NCBI GenBank assembly: GCA_009785215.1
Contig: WQWU01000001.1
Span: 26,046 to 90,045 of the forward strand
Source of the DNA: Treponema sp.
GTDB lineage: Bacteria; Spirochaetota; Spirochaetia; Treponematales; Breznakiellaceae
Direction: 5' to 3'
DNA length: 64,000 nt
The first letter of the stretch is position 1; every line of letters begins with the position of its first letter. The notes under the pieces are model-generated. The model saw only the letters and a program-made list of their open reading frames with translations. It had not been told where the DNA came from and searched no databases. Shown here piece after piece: positions 16,836 through 28,351 of the stretch. Both the position numbers and the translations under genes were made by a program.

Positions 16836-17046
16836 TGCACGCGAATGCGTGAGGATGAATTATTTAGCACGGCATGGCGCTAGATAATTGTAAACGAGAT
16901 GGGTAATGTGCGAGGGATTTATCCCGAGCTGTGCGCCCGGAGCATAAAAAGTGAACGAACCGTCAGGCTTCAAATGCCGTTCCTGTCGGTTTAAATAAAA
17001 TGACGCTTCGTATGAGGCGTTAAAAACAATTTTAGGAGAAGATAAT
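16836..17046 (+). other. Structured 211-base gap between rplJ and rplL
   Basis: No gene is seen. Several dyads are present: CACGC-GAAT-GCGTG just after rplJ, an 11-bp stem around 16856-16888, GGGAT-TT-ATCCC, a stem with AACCG.CAGG...CCTG.CGGTT arms, and ACGC...GCGT near rplL. The composition differs from the flanking genes and suggests a palindromic element or a regulatory leader. Confidence 0.5.
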
Positions 17047-17430
17047 ATGGCAGCCACAAAAGAAGACATTTTAGAATCAATTGCATCAATGACAGTTCTG
17101 GAAGTTTCAGAACTTGTAAAAATGATGGAAGAAAAATTCGGCGTTAGCGCAGCAGCTCCGGTAGCGGTAGCAGCAGCAGGCGGTGGCGGAGCAGCAGCTC
17201 CTGCAGCAGAAGAAAAGTCCGAATTTAACGTTATCCTTAAGGGATTTGACGAAGCCAAGAAAATTGCAGTTATTAAAGAAGTTCGCGGCGTAACAGGTCT
17301 TGGACTTAAAGAAGCAAAAGACCTTGTAGAAGGCGCTCCGAAGCCGCTTAAAGAAGGCGTTTCAAAAGACGAAGCAGCAAAGATCAAAGAAGTTATTACT
17401 GCTGCAGGCGGAACTGTAGAAGTTCAATAA
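17047..17430 (+). CDS. rplL: Ribosomal protein L7/L12
   Basis: This is a 127-residue stalk protein that recruits translation GTPases. It has an N-terminal dimerisation domain, an Ala/Gly-rich hinge (about residues 38-58) and the C-terminal domain with [25 protein letters not shown] precedes the ATG. A perfect 22-bp hairpin follows the stop. Confidence 0.97.
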   Translation: MAATKEDILESIASMTVLEVSELVKMMEEKFGVSAAAPVAVAAAGGGGAAAPAAEEKSEFNVILKGFDEAKKIAVIKEVRGVTGLGLKEAKDLVEGAPKPLKEGVSKDEAAKIKEVITAAGGTVEVQ

Positions 17431-17436
17431 GTTTGT

Positions 17437-17482
17437 TTATGTCTGCCGCTAATAACGGTGCCGTTATTAGCGGCAGACATAA
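17437..17482 (+). promoter_or_regulatory. Perfect 22-bp hairpin between rplL and rpoB
   Basis: The two 22-base arms (TTATGTCTGCCGCTAATAAC... and its exact complement) are separated by only two bases. No U-run follows, so it is not a standard terminator. In E. coli the rplL-rpoB gap holds an attenuator and an RNase III site. This long uninterrupted duplex could play that part. Confidence 0.85.
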
Positions 17483-17530
17483 CATTTATTTAAAAAAAGC
17501 TGACTATTGCAGAACAGGAAGGGGAAAACG

Positions 17531-20500
17531 ATGACGAAGATGAAGACGACCGACAAGCGTACATATATTGGAAAAGAAAGTCAAGATGTAATGGATTTGC
17601 CGGACTTAATCGATATTCAGCTCAATTCCTACGAGCGTTTTTTACAAAGAGAAAAAGTAAATAAAGGCGAAAAGCTTAATCTTCAGGGACTTCAGGAAGT
17701 TTTTGAAACCACATTCCCCATAAAAAGCCCCAACGAAGATATGAGGCTTGAATTTGAATATTACACCTTCGATGAAGGGAATATAAAAGTAACCGAACTT
17801 GAATGTAAGCAAAAAGGGCTTACCTATTCAGTGCCGCTTAAAGCGCGTGTTAATCTGGCTTTTACTCAAACAGGTGAAATCCGCCAGAAAGATATTTATA
17901 TGGGCGATGTTCCTCTTATGACAGAAAGGGGTACATTTATAATTAATGGTGCAGAAAGAGTAGTTGTTTCTCAGATACACCGTTCGCCCGGCGTAATTTT
18001 CAGCCATGAAAAAGGCGTTTTTTCTTCCAGAATAATTCCCTATAGGGGCAGCTGGCTGGAATTTGAAATTGATCAAAAACGTGAACTGATATATGCAAAA
18101 ATTGACAGAAAAAAAAGAATCCTTGGAACAATTTTTCTGCGTACCCTCGGCTTAAGCACAAGAGAAGAAATAATTAACGCTTTTTATAAAGTCGAAAACC
18201 TGAAAATTAAAGACGACAGAGAAACAAAAGAAAAAATTTCCGGCAAAGTTCTTGCAAAATCCGTTATGGGAAAAGACGAAAACGGAAACGAAAGGCTTAT
18301 TTACCGTGCAGGAGAAAAACTGCATCCGCACAATGTTGATGAACTTGTTGTAAACGATATTAAATCAATATGTTATATCGATTTTGAAGCAGAAGGCTCG
18401 CTTAATTCAAACATGATTCTTCAGTGTTTTGAACGCGAAGATATTAAATTCGTAAAAGAAGCGGGAACAGAACCTTCTAAAGAAGAATCGTTAATGGCGG
18501 TTTATTCAGTATTAATGCCAGGCGAATCCATTACTGTGGAACAGGCAGAAAAAGATCTTCAGGGAATGTTCTTTTCAGACCGCCGTTATGATCTTGGCAA
18601 AGTCGGACGTTACAAACTTAATAAAAAGTTCAATTTGGATCTTCCAGATAATAAATTTACTCTTGCAAGCGATGATATTATCGCAACCATGAAATATCTT
18701 ATAAAGATATATGCGGGAAATGAATCTTCCGATGATATCGATCATCTTGGAAACAGGCGTATACGTTCTGTAGGCGAACTTATGGCAAATCAAATGAAAA
18801 CTGCATTCAGCCGCATGGAACGCATTGCAAAAGAAAGAATGAGTCTTAAAGAAACAGACACAATAAAACCGCAGGAATTAATTTCCATAAAACCAATTGT
18901 TGCCGCTATCAAAGAATTTTTTGGATCAAGCCAGTTGTCTCAGTTTATGGATCAAGTTAATCCGCTTGCAGAACTAACCCATAAAAGACGTCTTAACGCG
19001 CTTGGTCCCGGCGGTCTTTCGCGTGACAGAGCCGGTTTTGAAGTACGCGAAATTCACTATACGCACTACGGCAGAATGTGCCCTATCGAAACACCGGAAG
19101 GACCAAACATCGGTCTTATTGTTTCATTGGCAAATTATACCCGCGTAAATGAATACGGCTTTTTAGAAACACCTTACCGTAAAGTAGCTAAAGGTATAGC
19201 ATCAAAAGATATTGAATATTTATCTGCAATGGACGAAGACAGATATTTTATCGCTCAGGCTTCTGCAAAAGTAAGCGGTAACGGTTCGCTTACAGAAGAT
19301 CAGGTTTCATGCCGCCGTCAGGGTGATTATATTACCAGAGCGCCGGAAGAGATTCAATACATGGACGTTTCTCCAAAGCAGATCATTTCAGTGTCTGCTT
19401 CGCTGATTCCCTTCCTTGAACATGATGATGCGAACCGCGCACTCATGGGTTCTAACATGCAGCGTCAGGCAGTGCCGCTTGTTTTCCCTGAAGCGCCGCG
19501 TGTAGGAACCGGAATGGAAAGTAAATGTGCTTATGACTCAGGCGTACTGGTTAAATCGCGCAGAGCAGGAACTGTTCTTCGTGTAACATCGCAGGAAATT
19601 GTAATAAAGCCGGAAAGATCCGGGAATGCAAAACCCGCGGCGCAGGTAACAATCGATGAAAGCGGAAACGATGTTTACCAGTTAATAAAGTTCCAGAGAA
19701 CAAATCAGGACACATGTTATAATCAGCGTCCAATAGTAAGACCTGGAGAAAAAATAGCTTCCGGTCAGGTAATTGCAGACGGGCCTGCTACTCAGAACGG
19801 CGAACTCGCCCTTGGACGCAATATTCTTGTAGGTTTTATGCCCTGGAACGGATATAATTATGAAGACTCAATTCTTATCTCCCAGCGGGTTGTAAAAGAT
19901 GATATGTTTACTTCCATACATATAAAAGAATTTATTGTAGAAGTAAGAGAAACAAAACTGGGTCCTGAAAAAATTACCCGCGACATTCCGAATACTTCGG
20001 AAAAAAGCCTTGATAATCTTGACGGCGAAGGTATTATCCGTATCGGCGCAAAAGTACGCTCCGGCGATATTTTGGTTGGTAAGGTTACGCCAAAAAGTGA
20101 AACAGAAACAACGCCTGAATTTAAACTTTTAAATTCAATCTTCGGCGAAAAGGCAAAAGAAGTACGCGACTCATCGTTAAAAGTGCCGCATGGAATTGAC
20201 GGAACAATTATCGATATTCAGCGGTTAAAAAGAACAGAACATGACAGTTTAAGCCCCGGCGTTGATGAAGTTGTAAAAGTATTAATCGCTACCAAGCGCA
20301 AACTTCGCGAAGGCGATAAAATGGCAGGCCGTCACGGCAATAAAGGCGTAGTTGCAAAAATTCTTCCGGAAGAAGATATGCCTTTCATGGAAGACGGAAC
20401 GCCTTTAGACATTTGTTTAACGCCGCTTGGTGTTCCTTCCCGTATGAATATCGGACAGCTTCTGGAAACAGAACTTGGCTGGGCGGGTTCTACGCTTAAT

Positions 20501-21058
20501 GAATGGTATTCAACGCCTGTTTTCCAGTCTCCTTCGACAGAAAAAATAGAAGAAAAACTGCGTGAAGCAGGGCTTCCTGTTACAAGTAAGACCATTTTAA
20601 AAGACGGCAAGACAGGTGAAGAATTTGTAAATCCTATTTTCTGCGGAATTATTTATTTCCTAAAACTGCATCACCTTGTTGATGATAAAATGCATGCTCG
20701 TTCTACAGGGCCGTACTCGCTTGTTACTCAGCAGCCATTGGGCGGTAAGGCGCAGTTTGGCGGTCAGCGATTGGGCGAAATGGAAGTTTGGGCGCTTGAA
20801 GCATACGGCGCTGCAAATACATTGCAGGAACTTTTAACTATTAAATCCGATGACATGACAGGGCGTTCAAAGATTTACGAAGCTATCGTAAAAGGAGAGC
20901 CCTCTACAACAGCTGGCGTGCCTGAATCGTTTAACGTACTTGTTCAGGAATTAAGGGGTCTTGCATTGGATTTATCAATCTTTGATGTTAAGGGAAAACA
21001 AATACCACTCACCGAAAAGGATGAGGAACTGATAACCAAATCTGGAAGTAACTTCTAA
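17531..21058 (+). CDS. rpoB: RNA polymerase beta subunit
   Basis: This is the 1175-residue beta subunit of RNA polymerase. The rifampicin-region motifs ([22 protein letters not shown]), [16 protein letters not shown], and the C-terminal [13 protein letters not shown] and [18 protein letters not shown] are intact. I place the start at the ATG 17531 because AGGAAGGGG lies in front of it. The reading frame is open 24 bases further upstream to a TTG with no such site. rpoC follows after 14 bases. Confidence 0.98.
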   Translation: MTKMKTTDKRTYIGKESQDVMDLPDLIDIQLNSYERFLQREKVNKGEKLNLQGLQEVFETTFPIKSPNEDMRLEFEYYTFDEGNIKVTELECKQKGLTYSVPLKARVNLAFTQTGEIRQKDIYMGDVPLMTERGTFIINGAERVVVSQIHRSPGVIFSHEKGVFSSRIIPYRGSWLEFEIDQKRELIYAKIDRKKRILGTIFLRTLGLSTREEIINAFYKVENLKIKDDRETKEKISGKVLAKSVMGKDENGNERLIYRAGEKLHPHNVDELVVNDIKSICYIDFEAEGSLNSNMILQCFEREDIKFVKEAGTEPSKEESLMAVYSVLMPGESITVEQAEKDLQGMFFSDRRYDLGKVGRYKLNKKFNLDLPDNKFTLASDDIIATMKYLIKIYAGNESSDDIDHLGNRRIRSVGELMANQMKTAFSRMERIAKERMSLKETDTIKPQELISIKPIVAAIKEFFGSSQLSQFMDQVNPLAELTHKRRLNALGPGGLSRDRAGFEVREIHYTHYGRMCPIETPEGPNIGLIVSLANYTRVNEYGFLETPYRKVAKGIASKDIEYLSAMDEDRYFIAQASAKVSGNGSLTEDQVSCRRQGDYITRAPEEIQYMDVSPKQIISVSASLIPFLEHDDANRALMGSNMQRQAVPLVFPEAPRVGTGMESKCAYDSGVLVKSRRAGTVLRVTSQEIVIKPERSGNAKPAAQVTIDESGNDVYQLIKFQRTNQDTCYNQRPIVRPGEKIASGQVIADGPATQNGELALGRNILVGFMPWNGYNYEDSILISQRVVKDDMFTSIHIKEFIVEVRETKLGPEKITRDIPNTSEKSLDNLDGEGIIRIGAKVRSGDILVGKVTPKSETETTPEFKLLNSIFGEKAKEVRDSSLKVPHGIDGTIIDIQRLKRTEHDSLSPGVDEVVKVLIATKRKLREGDKMAGRHGNKGVVAKILPEEDMPFMEDGTPLDICLTPLGVPSRMNIGQLLETELGWAGSTLNEWYSTPVFQSPSTEKIEEKLREAGLPVTSKTILKDGKTGEEFVNPIFCGIIYFLKLHHLVDDKMHARSTGPYSLVTQQPLGGKAQFGGQRLGEMEVWALEAYGAANTLQELLTIKSDDMTGRSKIYEAIVKGEPSTTAGVPESFNVLVQELRGLALDLSIFDVKGKQIPLTEKDEELITKSGSNF

Positions 21059-21072
21059 GAGGGGAAAAAAGC

Positions 21073-24000
21073 ATGCGCGATATTCAGGATTTTGATTCGA
21101 TAATGATACGGCTGGCTTCGCCGGATATGATCCGGTCGTGGTCTTATGGCGAAGTAAAAAAACCGGAAACAATTAATTACCGTACTCTCAGGCCGGAAAA
21201 GGAAGGTCTTTTCTGCGAACGTATTTTTGGTACAACAAAAGAATGGGAATGTTACTGCGGAAAATTTAAATCGATACGTTACAAGGGAGTAATTTGCGAC
21301 AGATGCGGAGTTGAAGTAACTCACTTTAAAGTCCGCCGCGAAAGAATGGGTCATATCGAACTTGCTGCTCCAGTATCTCATATTTGGTATTACCGCTCTG
21401 TTCCAAGCCGGATGGGTCTTCTTCTTGATCTTCCTACAAGCCAGCTTCGTTCTGTTCTTTATTATGAAAAATATATTGTAAAAGATTCCGGCGATACAGC
21501 CTTAAAAAAAGGTCAGCTTCTTTCTGAAGAAGAATTCTATGAAGCGCAGGAACGCTTTGGCGGCGGCTTTACCGCAGGCATGGGTGCAGAAGCAATCAGC
21601 GAGCTTTTGGAAAATCTTGATCTTGATCAGATGGCTGCCGAATTACGCCAAAAAATGATCGATAAAGGCGCAAAAAGCGATAAACGTCTTTTAAAGCGCA
21701 TCGAAATTGTAGAAAATTTCCGTAACTCAAATAATAAACCTCAATGGATGATTCTTAATACGATTCCTGTAATTCCGCCCGAACTGCGCCCAATGGTACA
21801 ATTAGACGGCGGCCGCTTTGCAACAAGCGATCTTAACGATCTTTACCGCAGAGTAATTAACCGCAATAACCGTCTTAAAAGACTGCAGGCTCTTAATGCT
21901 CCAGATATTATTATCCGCAACGAAAAGCGAATGCTTCAGGAAGCTGTTGATGCTTTATTTGACAACTCCAAGAAAAAGAAAGTTGTTAAAGGTTCATCAA
22001 ACAGGCCGCTTAAATCGATTTCCGATATGCTTAAAGGAAAGCAGGGGCGTTTCCGCCAAAACCTGCTTGGAAAGCGCGTAGACTATTCCGGCCGTTCAGT
22101 TATTACTGTAGGACCTGATCTTAAAATGTGGCAGTGCGGAATCCCGACAAAGATGGCGCTTGAATTATTCAAGCCTTTTATAATGAAAAAACTTGTCGAC
22201 AAAGATGTTGTTTTTAACATTAAAAAAGCAAAAATGCTTGTAGAACAGGAAACGCCGGAAGTATTTGCAATTCTTGACGAAGTTGTAAAAGAACATCCTG
22301 TGCTTCTTAACCGTGCACCGACACTGCACCGCCTTGGCATTCAGGCTTTTGAACCTGTACTTGTAGAAGGAAAAGCGATTAGGCTTCATCCGCTTGTTTG
22401 TCATGCGTTTAATGCCGACTTTGACGGCGACCAAATGGCAGTCCATGTTCCTTTAACACAGGCTGCGCAAATGGAATGCTGGACATTGATGCTCTCTGCG
22501 CGAAACCTTTTAAATCCTGCAAACGGAAAAACTATTGTATTCCCATCTCAGGATATGGTACTGGGAATCAACTTCCTTACTAGACTTAAAAGAAATGCAA
22601 AACGTCCGGGTTCAGATAAACCAGAGACAAAAGATAAAATCCCCTATTATTCATCGCCGGAAGAAGTTCTTATGGCAGTTGACAGTAAATCCCTAGACTG
22701 GGAAGCTGCTGTCCGTTTAAAACCGCCCAAATTCCCAATTTGGGATAAAGTTGGAGGAATTGCTGAAACTGATAAAAACGGAACGATTGTCACTTCTGCG
22801 GGAAGACTTGTTTTTAATGAAGAAATGCCTGATAACATTCCGTTTATCAACTATGAATTAAAAGATAAAGAATTACGTGCGCTTATTGAGTATGTTTTTA
22901 AAGAAAAAGGCTCATGGACTACAGTTCAGATGCTGGATGCGATAAAATCTACAGGATACCGTTATGCGACAGTTTTCGGCGCAACAATAGGTATGGATGA
23001 CATCATTATTCCAAAGGAAAAAACAGAAATTATCGAAAAGGCGAATAAAGAAGTAGAAGAGATTCAGAAACAATGGCACAGACAGCTTCTTACAAATGAT
23101 GAGCGCAAAAACCGCGTTATCGATATTTGGACAAAAATTAACGAAGAACTTACCAATAAAACAATGCAGACACTTGAATCTGACAGAGACGGCTTTAACT
23201 CAATTTATATGATGGCAAACTCCGGCGCCCGCGGAAGCCGCAACCAGATTCGTCAGCTTGCCGGTATGCGCGGTCTTATGGCAAAACCATCAGGTGATAT
23301 TATTGAACTTCCCATCAGGTCAAACTTTAAAGAAGGTCTTTCTGTTATCGAATTCTTTATTTCAACTAACGGCGCCCGCAAAGGTCTTGCTGATACTGCG
23401 TTAAAAACAGCAGAAGCAGGTTATCTTACACGGCGTCTTGTAGATATTGCGCAGGACATGGTTGTAAATGAAGACGACTGCGGAACCATTAACGGTATTT
23501 CTTATTCGGCGATAAAGCAGGGAGAAGAAGTAATTGAAGCGTTAAAGGATCGTATTATCGGCAGGTTCACTCTTGAACGCGTAAAACATCCCATAACCGG
23601 CGAATTAATTGTCGATGTTAATGATGAAATTACAGAAGAAATTGCACAGAGTATAGATATTGCCGGAGTAGAAACCGTGCGTATCAGAACTGTTCTTACA
23701 TGCGAAGCAAAATACGGCGTTTGCCGCAAATGTTACGGACGTAATCTTGCTACAAATCGTACCGTTGATATTGGCGAAGCTGTCGGAACAATTGCCGCTC
23801 AATCGATTGGCCAGCCTGGCACGCAGCTTACAATGCGTACGTTCCATATCGGAGGCGCCGCAACAAAGATAAGCGAAGAAAGCCGCATTACGTTAAAGTA
23901 CCCTGTATACATAAGGGATGTAATTGGAACGCCTGCGCCTATTCAGCTTGAAAGCGGACATTTACTGTTTACACGGCGAGGTTATGCTGTTGTAAATAAA

Positions 24001-25416
24001 ATAATGAAAGAATTTAAGCTTGAACGCGGCGATAAATTAATGGTATCCGACGGAAAGCGCATAAATCACGGCGATGTTATTATTAAACGCGGCTCTGAAG
24101 AAATTACTTCTCCGGAAATTGCATACGCTTTAGTTTTAAAAGATAAAGACGGAGAAGTGCTTTACCTTATTGGACAGGATCAAAAAATAGAAATAAGGAA
24201 CGGCTCTGATTTTGAAGTACAGAAAGGATCTATCGTTGAAGCGGAAAAAACAATTGCAACATTCGATCCGTTCTCTGATCCAATTATCGCAGAAGCAAGC
24301 GGAACAGTTAAATATGAAGATATTATTCTTGGCTCCACCCTTGAAGAAATTGACGATGATACAGGCAATACTGAAAAGCGCATAACGGAAAATCAGCATG
24401 AGAGCAAACAGCCGCGTATATTTATTGTCGATGATAAGGGTATAGAAGTTGCATCATGTCCTCTTCCAGCCGGAGCGATTCTTCTTGTTGATGAAGACGA
24501 TCAGATTAAAGCCGGCCGTACAATTGCAAAGACACTTAAAGAAACTGCAAAGGCTATGGATATAACTTCCGGTCTTCCGCGAATCAGCGAACTTTTCGAA
24601 GCGCGTAAGCCAAAGAGTCCTGCAGTTCTTGCAGAAGTTTCCGGAACAGTATATTTCCGCGGAATTGTAAAGAACAAAAGAAAAGTTTCTGTTATTGACA
24701 AATACGGAAGGGAATGTTCTCACTTAATTCCGATGAGTAAAAGATTAAATGTTCGTCATGGTGATACTGTAGAAGCCGGTGAACTGCTTTGTCAGGGCGC
24801 GATTAATCCGCATGATGTTCTCAGGATTCAGGGAGAAGGCAAGCTTCAGCGTTATTTAATGGATGAAATACAGCATGTTTACCGCCTGCAGGGTGTTTCG
24901 ATTAATGACAAACATATTGGTGTAATCATCAGGCAAATGATGCGCAAAGTAGAAATCCGTTTTGTAGGTGATACTAAATTTATTTATGGATCATCTGAAG
25001 ATAAATACTCTTTCCATGAAGAAAATGCCCGTGTAATTGCAGAAGGCGGACAGCCGGCAATTGCTCAGCCTATGTTCCAGGGAATAACCAAAGCTGCTCT
25101 TAATATTGATTCATTCCTTTCTGCAGCCAGTTTTCAGGAGACTACAAGGGTTCTTACAAATGCGGCAATCGAAGGAAAAACAGATTATCTGCGCGGCTTA
25201 AAAGAAAATATTATTATTGGTCATCCAATCCCTGCGGGAACAGGCATGAAACGTTACCGCAACATCAAATTATTCGATGATGAAAGCCAGGATTTAGACG
25301 AATACATGCAGGAAATTCTTGACAGACGTAAACTGGAAAACGAAGCTTCGCTTGAAGTGACCGCTGTAGAAACTGTACAGCAGGAAGAGCCGGTTATGGA
25401 TGAAGTTGAGAGCTGA
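21073..25416 (+). CDS. rpoC: RNA polymerase beta prime subunit
   Basis: This is the 1447-residue beta prime subunit. The N-terminal zinc finger (CYCGKF...CDRCGVEV), the catalytic [12 protein letters not shown] with its three Asp residues, and the trigger-loop/bridge region are present. So are the second zinc site ([15 protein letters not shown]) and [31 protein letters not shown] precedes the ATG. The next gene starts two bases after the stop, so transcription probably runs on. Confidence 0.98.
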   Translation: MRDIQDFDSIMIRLASPDMIRSWSYGEVKKPETINYRTLRPEKEGLFCERIFGTTKEWECYCGKFKSIRYKGVICDRCGVEVTHFKVRRERMGHIELAAPVSHIWYYRSVPSRMGLLLDLPTSQLRSVLYYEKYIVKDSGDTALKKGQLLSEEEFYEAQERFGGGFTAGMGAEAISELLENLDLDQMAAELRQKMIDKGAKSDKRLLKRIEIVENFRNSNNKPQWMILNTIPVIPPELRPMVQLDGGRFATSDLNDLYRRVINRNNRLKRLQALNAPDIIIRNEKRMLQEAVDALFDNSKKKKVVKGSSNRPLKSISDMLKGKQGRFRQNLLGKRVDYSGRSVITVGPDLKMWQCGIPTKMALELFKPFIMKKLVDKDVVFNIKKAKMLVEQETPEVFAILDEVVKEHPVLLNRAPTLHRLGIQAFEPVLVEGKAIRLHPLVCHAFNADFDGDQMAVHVPLTQAAQMECWTLMLSARNLLNPANGKTIVFPSQDMVLGINFLTRLKRNAKRPGSDKPETKDKIPYYSSPEEVLMAVDSKSLDWEAAVRLKPPKFPIWDKVGGIAETDKNGTIVTSAGRLVFNEEMPDNIPFINYELKDKELRALIEYVFKEKGSWTTVQMLDAIKSTGYRYATVFGATIGMDDIIIPKEKTEIIEKANKEVEEIQKQWHRQLLTNDERKNRVIDIWTKINEELTNKTMQTLESDRDGFNSIYMMANSGARGSRNQIRQLAGMRGLMAKPSGDIIELPIRSNFKEGLSVIEFFISTNGARKGLADTALKTAEAGYLTRRLVDIAQDMVVNEDDCGTINGISYSAIKQGEEVIEALKDRIIGRFTLERVKHPITGELIVDVNDEITEEIAQSIDIAGVETVRIRTVLTCEAKYGVCRKCYGRNLATNRTVDIGEAVGTIAAQSIGQPGTQLTMRTFHIGGAATKISEESRITLKYPVYIRDVIGTPAPIQLESGHLLFTRRGYAVVNKIMKEFKLERGDKLMVSDGKRINHGDVIIKRGSEEITSPEIAYALVLKDKDGEVLYLIGQDQKIEIRNGSDFEVQKGSIVEAEKTIATFDPFSDPIIAEASGTVKYEDIILGSTLEEIDDDTGNTEKRITENQHESKQPRIFIVDDKGIEVASCPLPAGAILLVDEDDQIKAGRTIAKTLKETAKAMDITSGLPRISELFEARKPKSPAVLAEVSGTVYFRGIVKNKRKVSVIDKYGRECSHLIPMSKRLNVRHGDTVEAGELLCQGAINPHDVLRIQGEGKLQRYLMDEIQHVYRLQGVSINDKHIGVIIRQMMRKVEIRFVGDTKFIYGSSEDKYSFHEENARVIAEGGQPAIAQPMFQGITKAALNIDSFLSAASFQETTRVLTNAAIEGKTDYLRGLKENIIIGHPIPAGTGMKRYRNIKLFDDESQDLDEYMQEILDRRKLENEASLEVTAVETVQQEEPVMDEVES

Positions 25417-25418
25417 TT

Positions 25419-26651
25419 TTGCAGTATCGTTTGGACAGGAAAACCGGTAATAAAATATCTAACCTAAGTTTAGGCTGTATGCGTTTTCCCAAAACACTCG
25501 GTATTACTGATATGCAGAAAACCGAAGAGCTGATTATGCGTTCCATAGAAAGGGGCGTAAACTATTTTGATACCGCCTGGATTTATCCGGGCAGTGAAGA
25601 AGCGCTTGGTTCTGTTTTATTCAGGAATAATGTCCGTTACAAGGTTTTTATTGCGACAAAATTGCCGATTATTCTGCTGAAAGATAAATTTGATACCCAG
25701 GATTTTGATAATTATTTTAATCAATCGCTTAAAAGGCTTAAAACCGATTACATTGATTATTACCTATTGCATATGATGACTGACATGGAACAATGGACAA
25801 AATTAAAAAATGCAGGTATTGAAAACTGGATAGCTAAGAAAAAAAGTTCAGGACAGATAAAACAGATTGGTTTTTCTTTTCATGGTTCGGGAAATGAATT
25901 TTTAAAAATACTTAATGATTACAATTGGGAATTGGCGCTGATTCAATACAATTATTTTGACGAAAATTATCAAGCGGGTGTTACGGGGCTAAAAGCTGCC
26001 GCTGTAAAAATGCCTGTTGTTGTTATGGAACCGCTTCTTGGCGGAAAACTTGCAACAGGGCTTCCGAAAGAAGCAGTTAACATCTTTAAAAAGGCCAATT
26101 CAAATCTGCCGGCAGGCGGATGGACACCGGCAGGATGGGCATTAAACTGGTTGTGGAATCAGAGCGAAGTAACATCGGTTCTTTCCGGCATGAGTACAAT
26201 GGAACAGCTTGACGAAAACCTGGGTCTTGCAGAAAAAGCAGAAGCGAATAGTTTGAATGATTCACAGAAAGATGTTTATAAAGCCGTGCTTGAATCGATA
26301 AAAAAAACTACAAAAGTTAATTGTACAGGATGTAATTATTGCATGCCCTGTCCTGTAGGAGTAAATATTTCCGGTTGTTTTTCTGCTTACAATGCCATGT
26401 ATTCTATGGGATATATCGAGGGCATGAAACAATTTGCAACCAGCACAGGATTTACTTCTGCAAAAAGCGGCAGCCCGGGTTTATGTATTAAGTGCGGAGT
26501 ATGCGAACCAAATTGCCCGCAGGGTATATCTATTATGAAAGAATTAAAAATTGTTTATAAAAAAATGGAACCGTGGTTTATAAAATTTGTGGGTTCCTGT
26601 GTCCGTGCCGCCCTCGGCAAGCCCCGCAAAAAAAATGAAACTTCAATATAA
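25419..26651 (+). CDS. Aldo/keto reductase with C-terminal 4Fe-4S domain
   Basis: This 410-residue protein combines an aldo/keto reductase barrel (MQYRLDRKTGN..SLGCMRFP, FDTAWIYPGSEE, a later His) with a C-terminal ferredoxin-like part. The latter has CTGCNYCMPCP near residue 305 and CIKCGVCEPNCPQ near residue 360. This is the class found in anaerobes (COG1453-like); the substrate is unknown. The start is TTG, two bases after the rpoC stop, and the N-terminus from there matches the family. No ATG fits better. Its position just behind rpoC implies read-through or coupling. Confidence 0.85.
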   Translation: MQYRLDRKTGNKISNLSLGCMRFPKTLGITDMQKTEELIMRSIERGVNYFDTAWIYPGSEEALGSVLFRNNVRYKVFIATKLPIILLKDKFDTQDFDNYFNQSLKRLKTDYIDYYLLHMMTDMEQWTKLKNAGIENWIAKKKSSGQIKQIGFSFHGSGNEFLKILNDYNWELALIQYNYFDENYQAGVTGLKAAAVKMPVVVMEPLLGGKLATGLPKEAVNIFKKANSNLPAGGWTPAGWALNWLWNQSEVTSVLSGMSTMEQLDENLGLAEKAEANSLNDSQKDVYKAVLESIKKTTKVNCTGCNYCMPCPVGVNISGCFSAYNAMYSMGYIEGMKQFATSTGFTSAKSGSPGLCIKCGVCEPNCPQGISIMKELKIVYKKMEPWFIKFVGSCVRAALGKPRKKNETSI

Positions 26652-26665
26652 AAAATATATAAAGA

Positions 26666-26750
26666 AGACCTCTCGCGGAGACGCGGAGACGCAGAGTTTT
26701 AATTCGAAAGCTCTCTTTTCTTCCTCTGCGCCACTGCGCCTCTGCGAGAT
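26666..26750. repeat. CTCTGCG-family repeat in front of the znuA-like gene
   Basis: The segment has GACGCGGAGACGCAGAG on one side and CCTCTGCGCCACTGCGCCTC on the other, in inverted orientation, and ends directly at the ATG of the lipoprotein (GCGAGATG). It fills the gap between the reductase and the metal-binding lipoprotein gene. The only purines before the start codon come from the repeat. Confidence 0.7.
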
Positions 26751-27618
26751 GGTATTTTTGATTATTTTTTTATTATTTATTTTTTCTTGCTCTCGCTCAG
26801 CTTTGAATGATAAACTTTTAATCGTTGTAAGTATTCCGCCCCAGGCCTGGTTTGTTTCGCAGATTGCAGGAGATAATACAGAAGTAATAGTTCTTGTTCC
26901 TCCAGGGCAGAATCCTCATAACTACGAACCAACGCCAAGGCAGATAAGAACGTTAACTTCGGCAAAAACGTGGATTTTATCAGGTACTGAATTTGAAATA
27001 AGCCTTCGCCCCAAAATTGAAGCGCTTTTTCCCGATTTATTAATTGTGGATGGAACTGAACATGTAGATTTTAGATTATTAACGCATCATGAGTTACATG
27101 ATTGTGACCATGATCATGATCACTCTTCTTTGGAGATAGACAGACATACATGGCTTGGAAGAATACCTGCAATAAAACTTATTAATACTGTAACACAAAC
27201 GCTTTATCGATTTGATCAGGAAAATGGAGATATTTATTTCGAAAGAATGAATAATACAATTTGGGATATTAATAATGTTTTTGATGAATTAAAAATACTT
27301 CTTGCTCCATTGTACGGAAAAAGCGTTTTTGTTTATCATCCCAGTTTCGGCTATTTCTTTGATGAATTTAATATTTATCAGGAAGCTGTAGAGACAGGCG
27401 GCAAAGAACCAACTCCTCGTCAGCTTAATTTATTGATAGAAAAAATGATAGAAGAAAAACCCGCAGCAATTTTTGTTCAAACACAATTCCCGGTAAATGC
27501 GGCAAGAACAATTGCAAATACTGCTGGCGCTCAGGTACTTGAAATGGATCCGCTGGCTGCAGATTGGCTTGAAAATATCCGGCGAATGGGTGAAACGCTG
27601 CAGAAGGCAATTCCATGA
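26749..27618 (+). CDS. znuA: Zinc/manganese ABC transporter substrate-binding lipoprotein
   Basis: This is a cluster A-I metal-binding protein. From the ATG at 26749 it begins with a short lipoprotein signal peptide ending in IFSC. It then has VSIPPQAWFVSQIAGD and PPGQNPHNYEPTPRQ (first metal His), a His/Asp-rich loop (HHELHDCDHDHDHSS), HPSFGYFFDEF and a late Asp. The His-rich loop favours zinc. The frame is open 54 codons further upstream, but that stretch overlaps the reductase gene and then reads through a repeat. The stop overlaps the ATPase gene start. The importer is completed by the next two genes. Confidence 0.88.
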   Translation: MVFLIIFLLFIFSCSRSALNDKLLIVVSIPPQAWFVSQIAGDNTEVIVLVPPGQNPHNYEPTPRQIRTLTSAKTWILSGTEFEISLRPKIEALFPDLLIVDGTEHVDFRLLTHHELHDCDHDHDHSSLEIDRHTWLGRIPAIKLINTVTQTLYRFDQENGDIYFERMNNTIWDINNVFDELKILLAPLYGKSVFVYHPSFGYFFDEFNIYQEAVETGGKEPTPRQLNLLIEKMIEEKPAAIFVQTQFPVNAARTIANTAGAQVLEMDPLAADWLENIRRMGETLQKAIP

Positions 27619-28343
27619 AAAATTATAACGAAAGCGGAATAATTGTCAGTTTTGAATCTGTTTCTTTTTCGTACGGCAATGTAAAAATTCTTGAAAATGC
27701 ATCGTTTCATATACACAACGGAGAATTCGTTGCCATGGTTGGCGCAAATGGTTCGGGAAAAACTACAGTATTAAAACTGCTTCTTGGTTTTGAAACACCA
27801 ACTGCCGGTTGTATAAATATTTTTGAAAATAATTTTGCATATGTTTCACAATATATGCCTTCCGATAACTTGTTTCCCATTACTGTGCGTGATATTGTCA
27901 GAATGGGTCTTTTGCTTCCATCCAAAAGGTATCCCAGGAAAAGTTTAAATGATTCAGTCTGCGAAGCAATGGAAAAAACCGGAGTTTCAGATATAATATC
28001 CAGGTCTTATATGTCGCTTTCCGGCGGACAAAAGCGAAGAACACTTGTTGCCCGTGCGTTAGCTGCAAAACCCAAGTTCCTTGTATTGGACGAACCTGCA
28101 GCAAATATGGACATGGAAAGTGAAGCCAGTCTTTATGAAACACTTGGCGCTTACAAAGGGAAAACAACAATTCTTATTGTTACGCATAATACAGAGTTTG
28201 TTACGCCGCTTACAGACAGAGTTTTATGCCTTGGAAACGGATATAATATTCTTCAGCATCAAACTGAAAAAATACAGATGCGCAGCTGCAGAAAAAATCA
28301 GGATGTGCGCGTGCTTCACAATGAAAATATTTCATGCTGCTAG
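27615..28343 (+). CDS. znuC: Zinc/manganese ABC transporter ATPase
   Basis: This is a 242-residue ABC ATPase. Walker A is GANGSGKTT, the signature is LSGGQKRR, Walker B is FLVLDEPAANMD and the switch His is in IVTHN. It powers the importer formed with the adjacent lipoprotein and permease. The last 25 residues are Cys- and basic-rich and may be junk beyond the fold. Start and stop overlap the neighbouring genes by a few bases. Confidence 0.92.
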   Translation: MKNYNESGIIVSFESVSFSYGNVKILENASFHIHNGEFVAMVGANGSGKTTVLKLLLGFETPTAGCINIFENNFAYVSQYMPSDNLFPITVRDIVRMGLLLPSKRYPRKSLNDSVCEAMEKTGVSDIISRSYMSLSGGQKRRTLVARALAAKPKFLVLDEPAANMDMESEASLYETLGAYKGKTTILIVTHNTEFVTPLTDRVLCLGNGYNILQHQTEKIQMRSCRKNQDVRVLHNENISCC

Positions 28344-28351
28344 GGAATTAT

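Noticed and set aside
16860-17387. Long minus-strand reading frame opposite rplL
   Set aside because: Its Ala/Pro/Ser-rich product mirrors the low-complexity rplL hinge, and it has no ribosome binding site; it is a shadow of rplL.
17437-17482. Intrinsic terminator after rplL
   Set aside because: The hairpin is perfect but no U-run follows, and rpoB has no promoter I can see after it; processing or attenuation is more likely.
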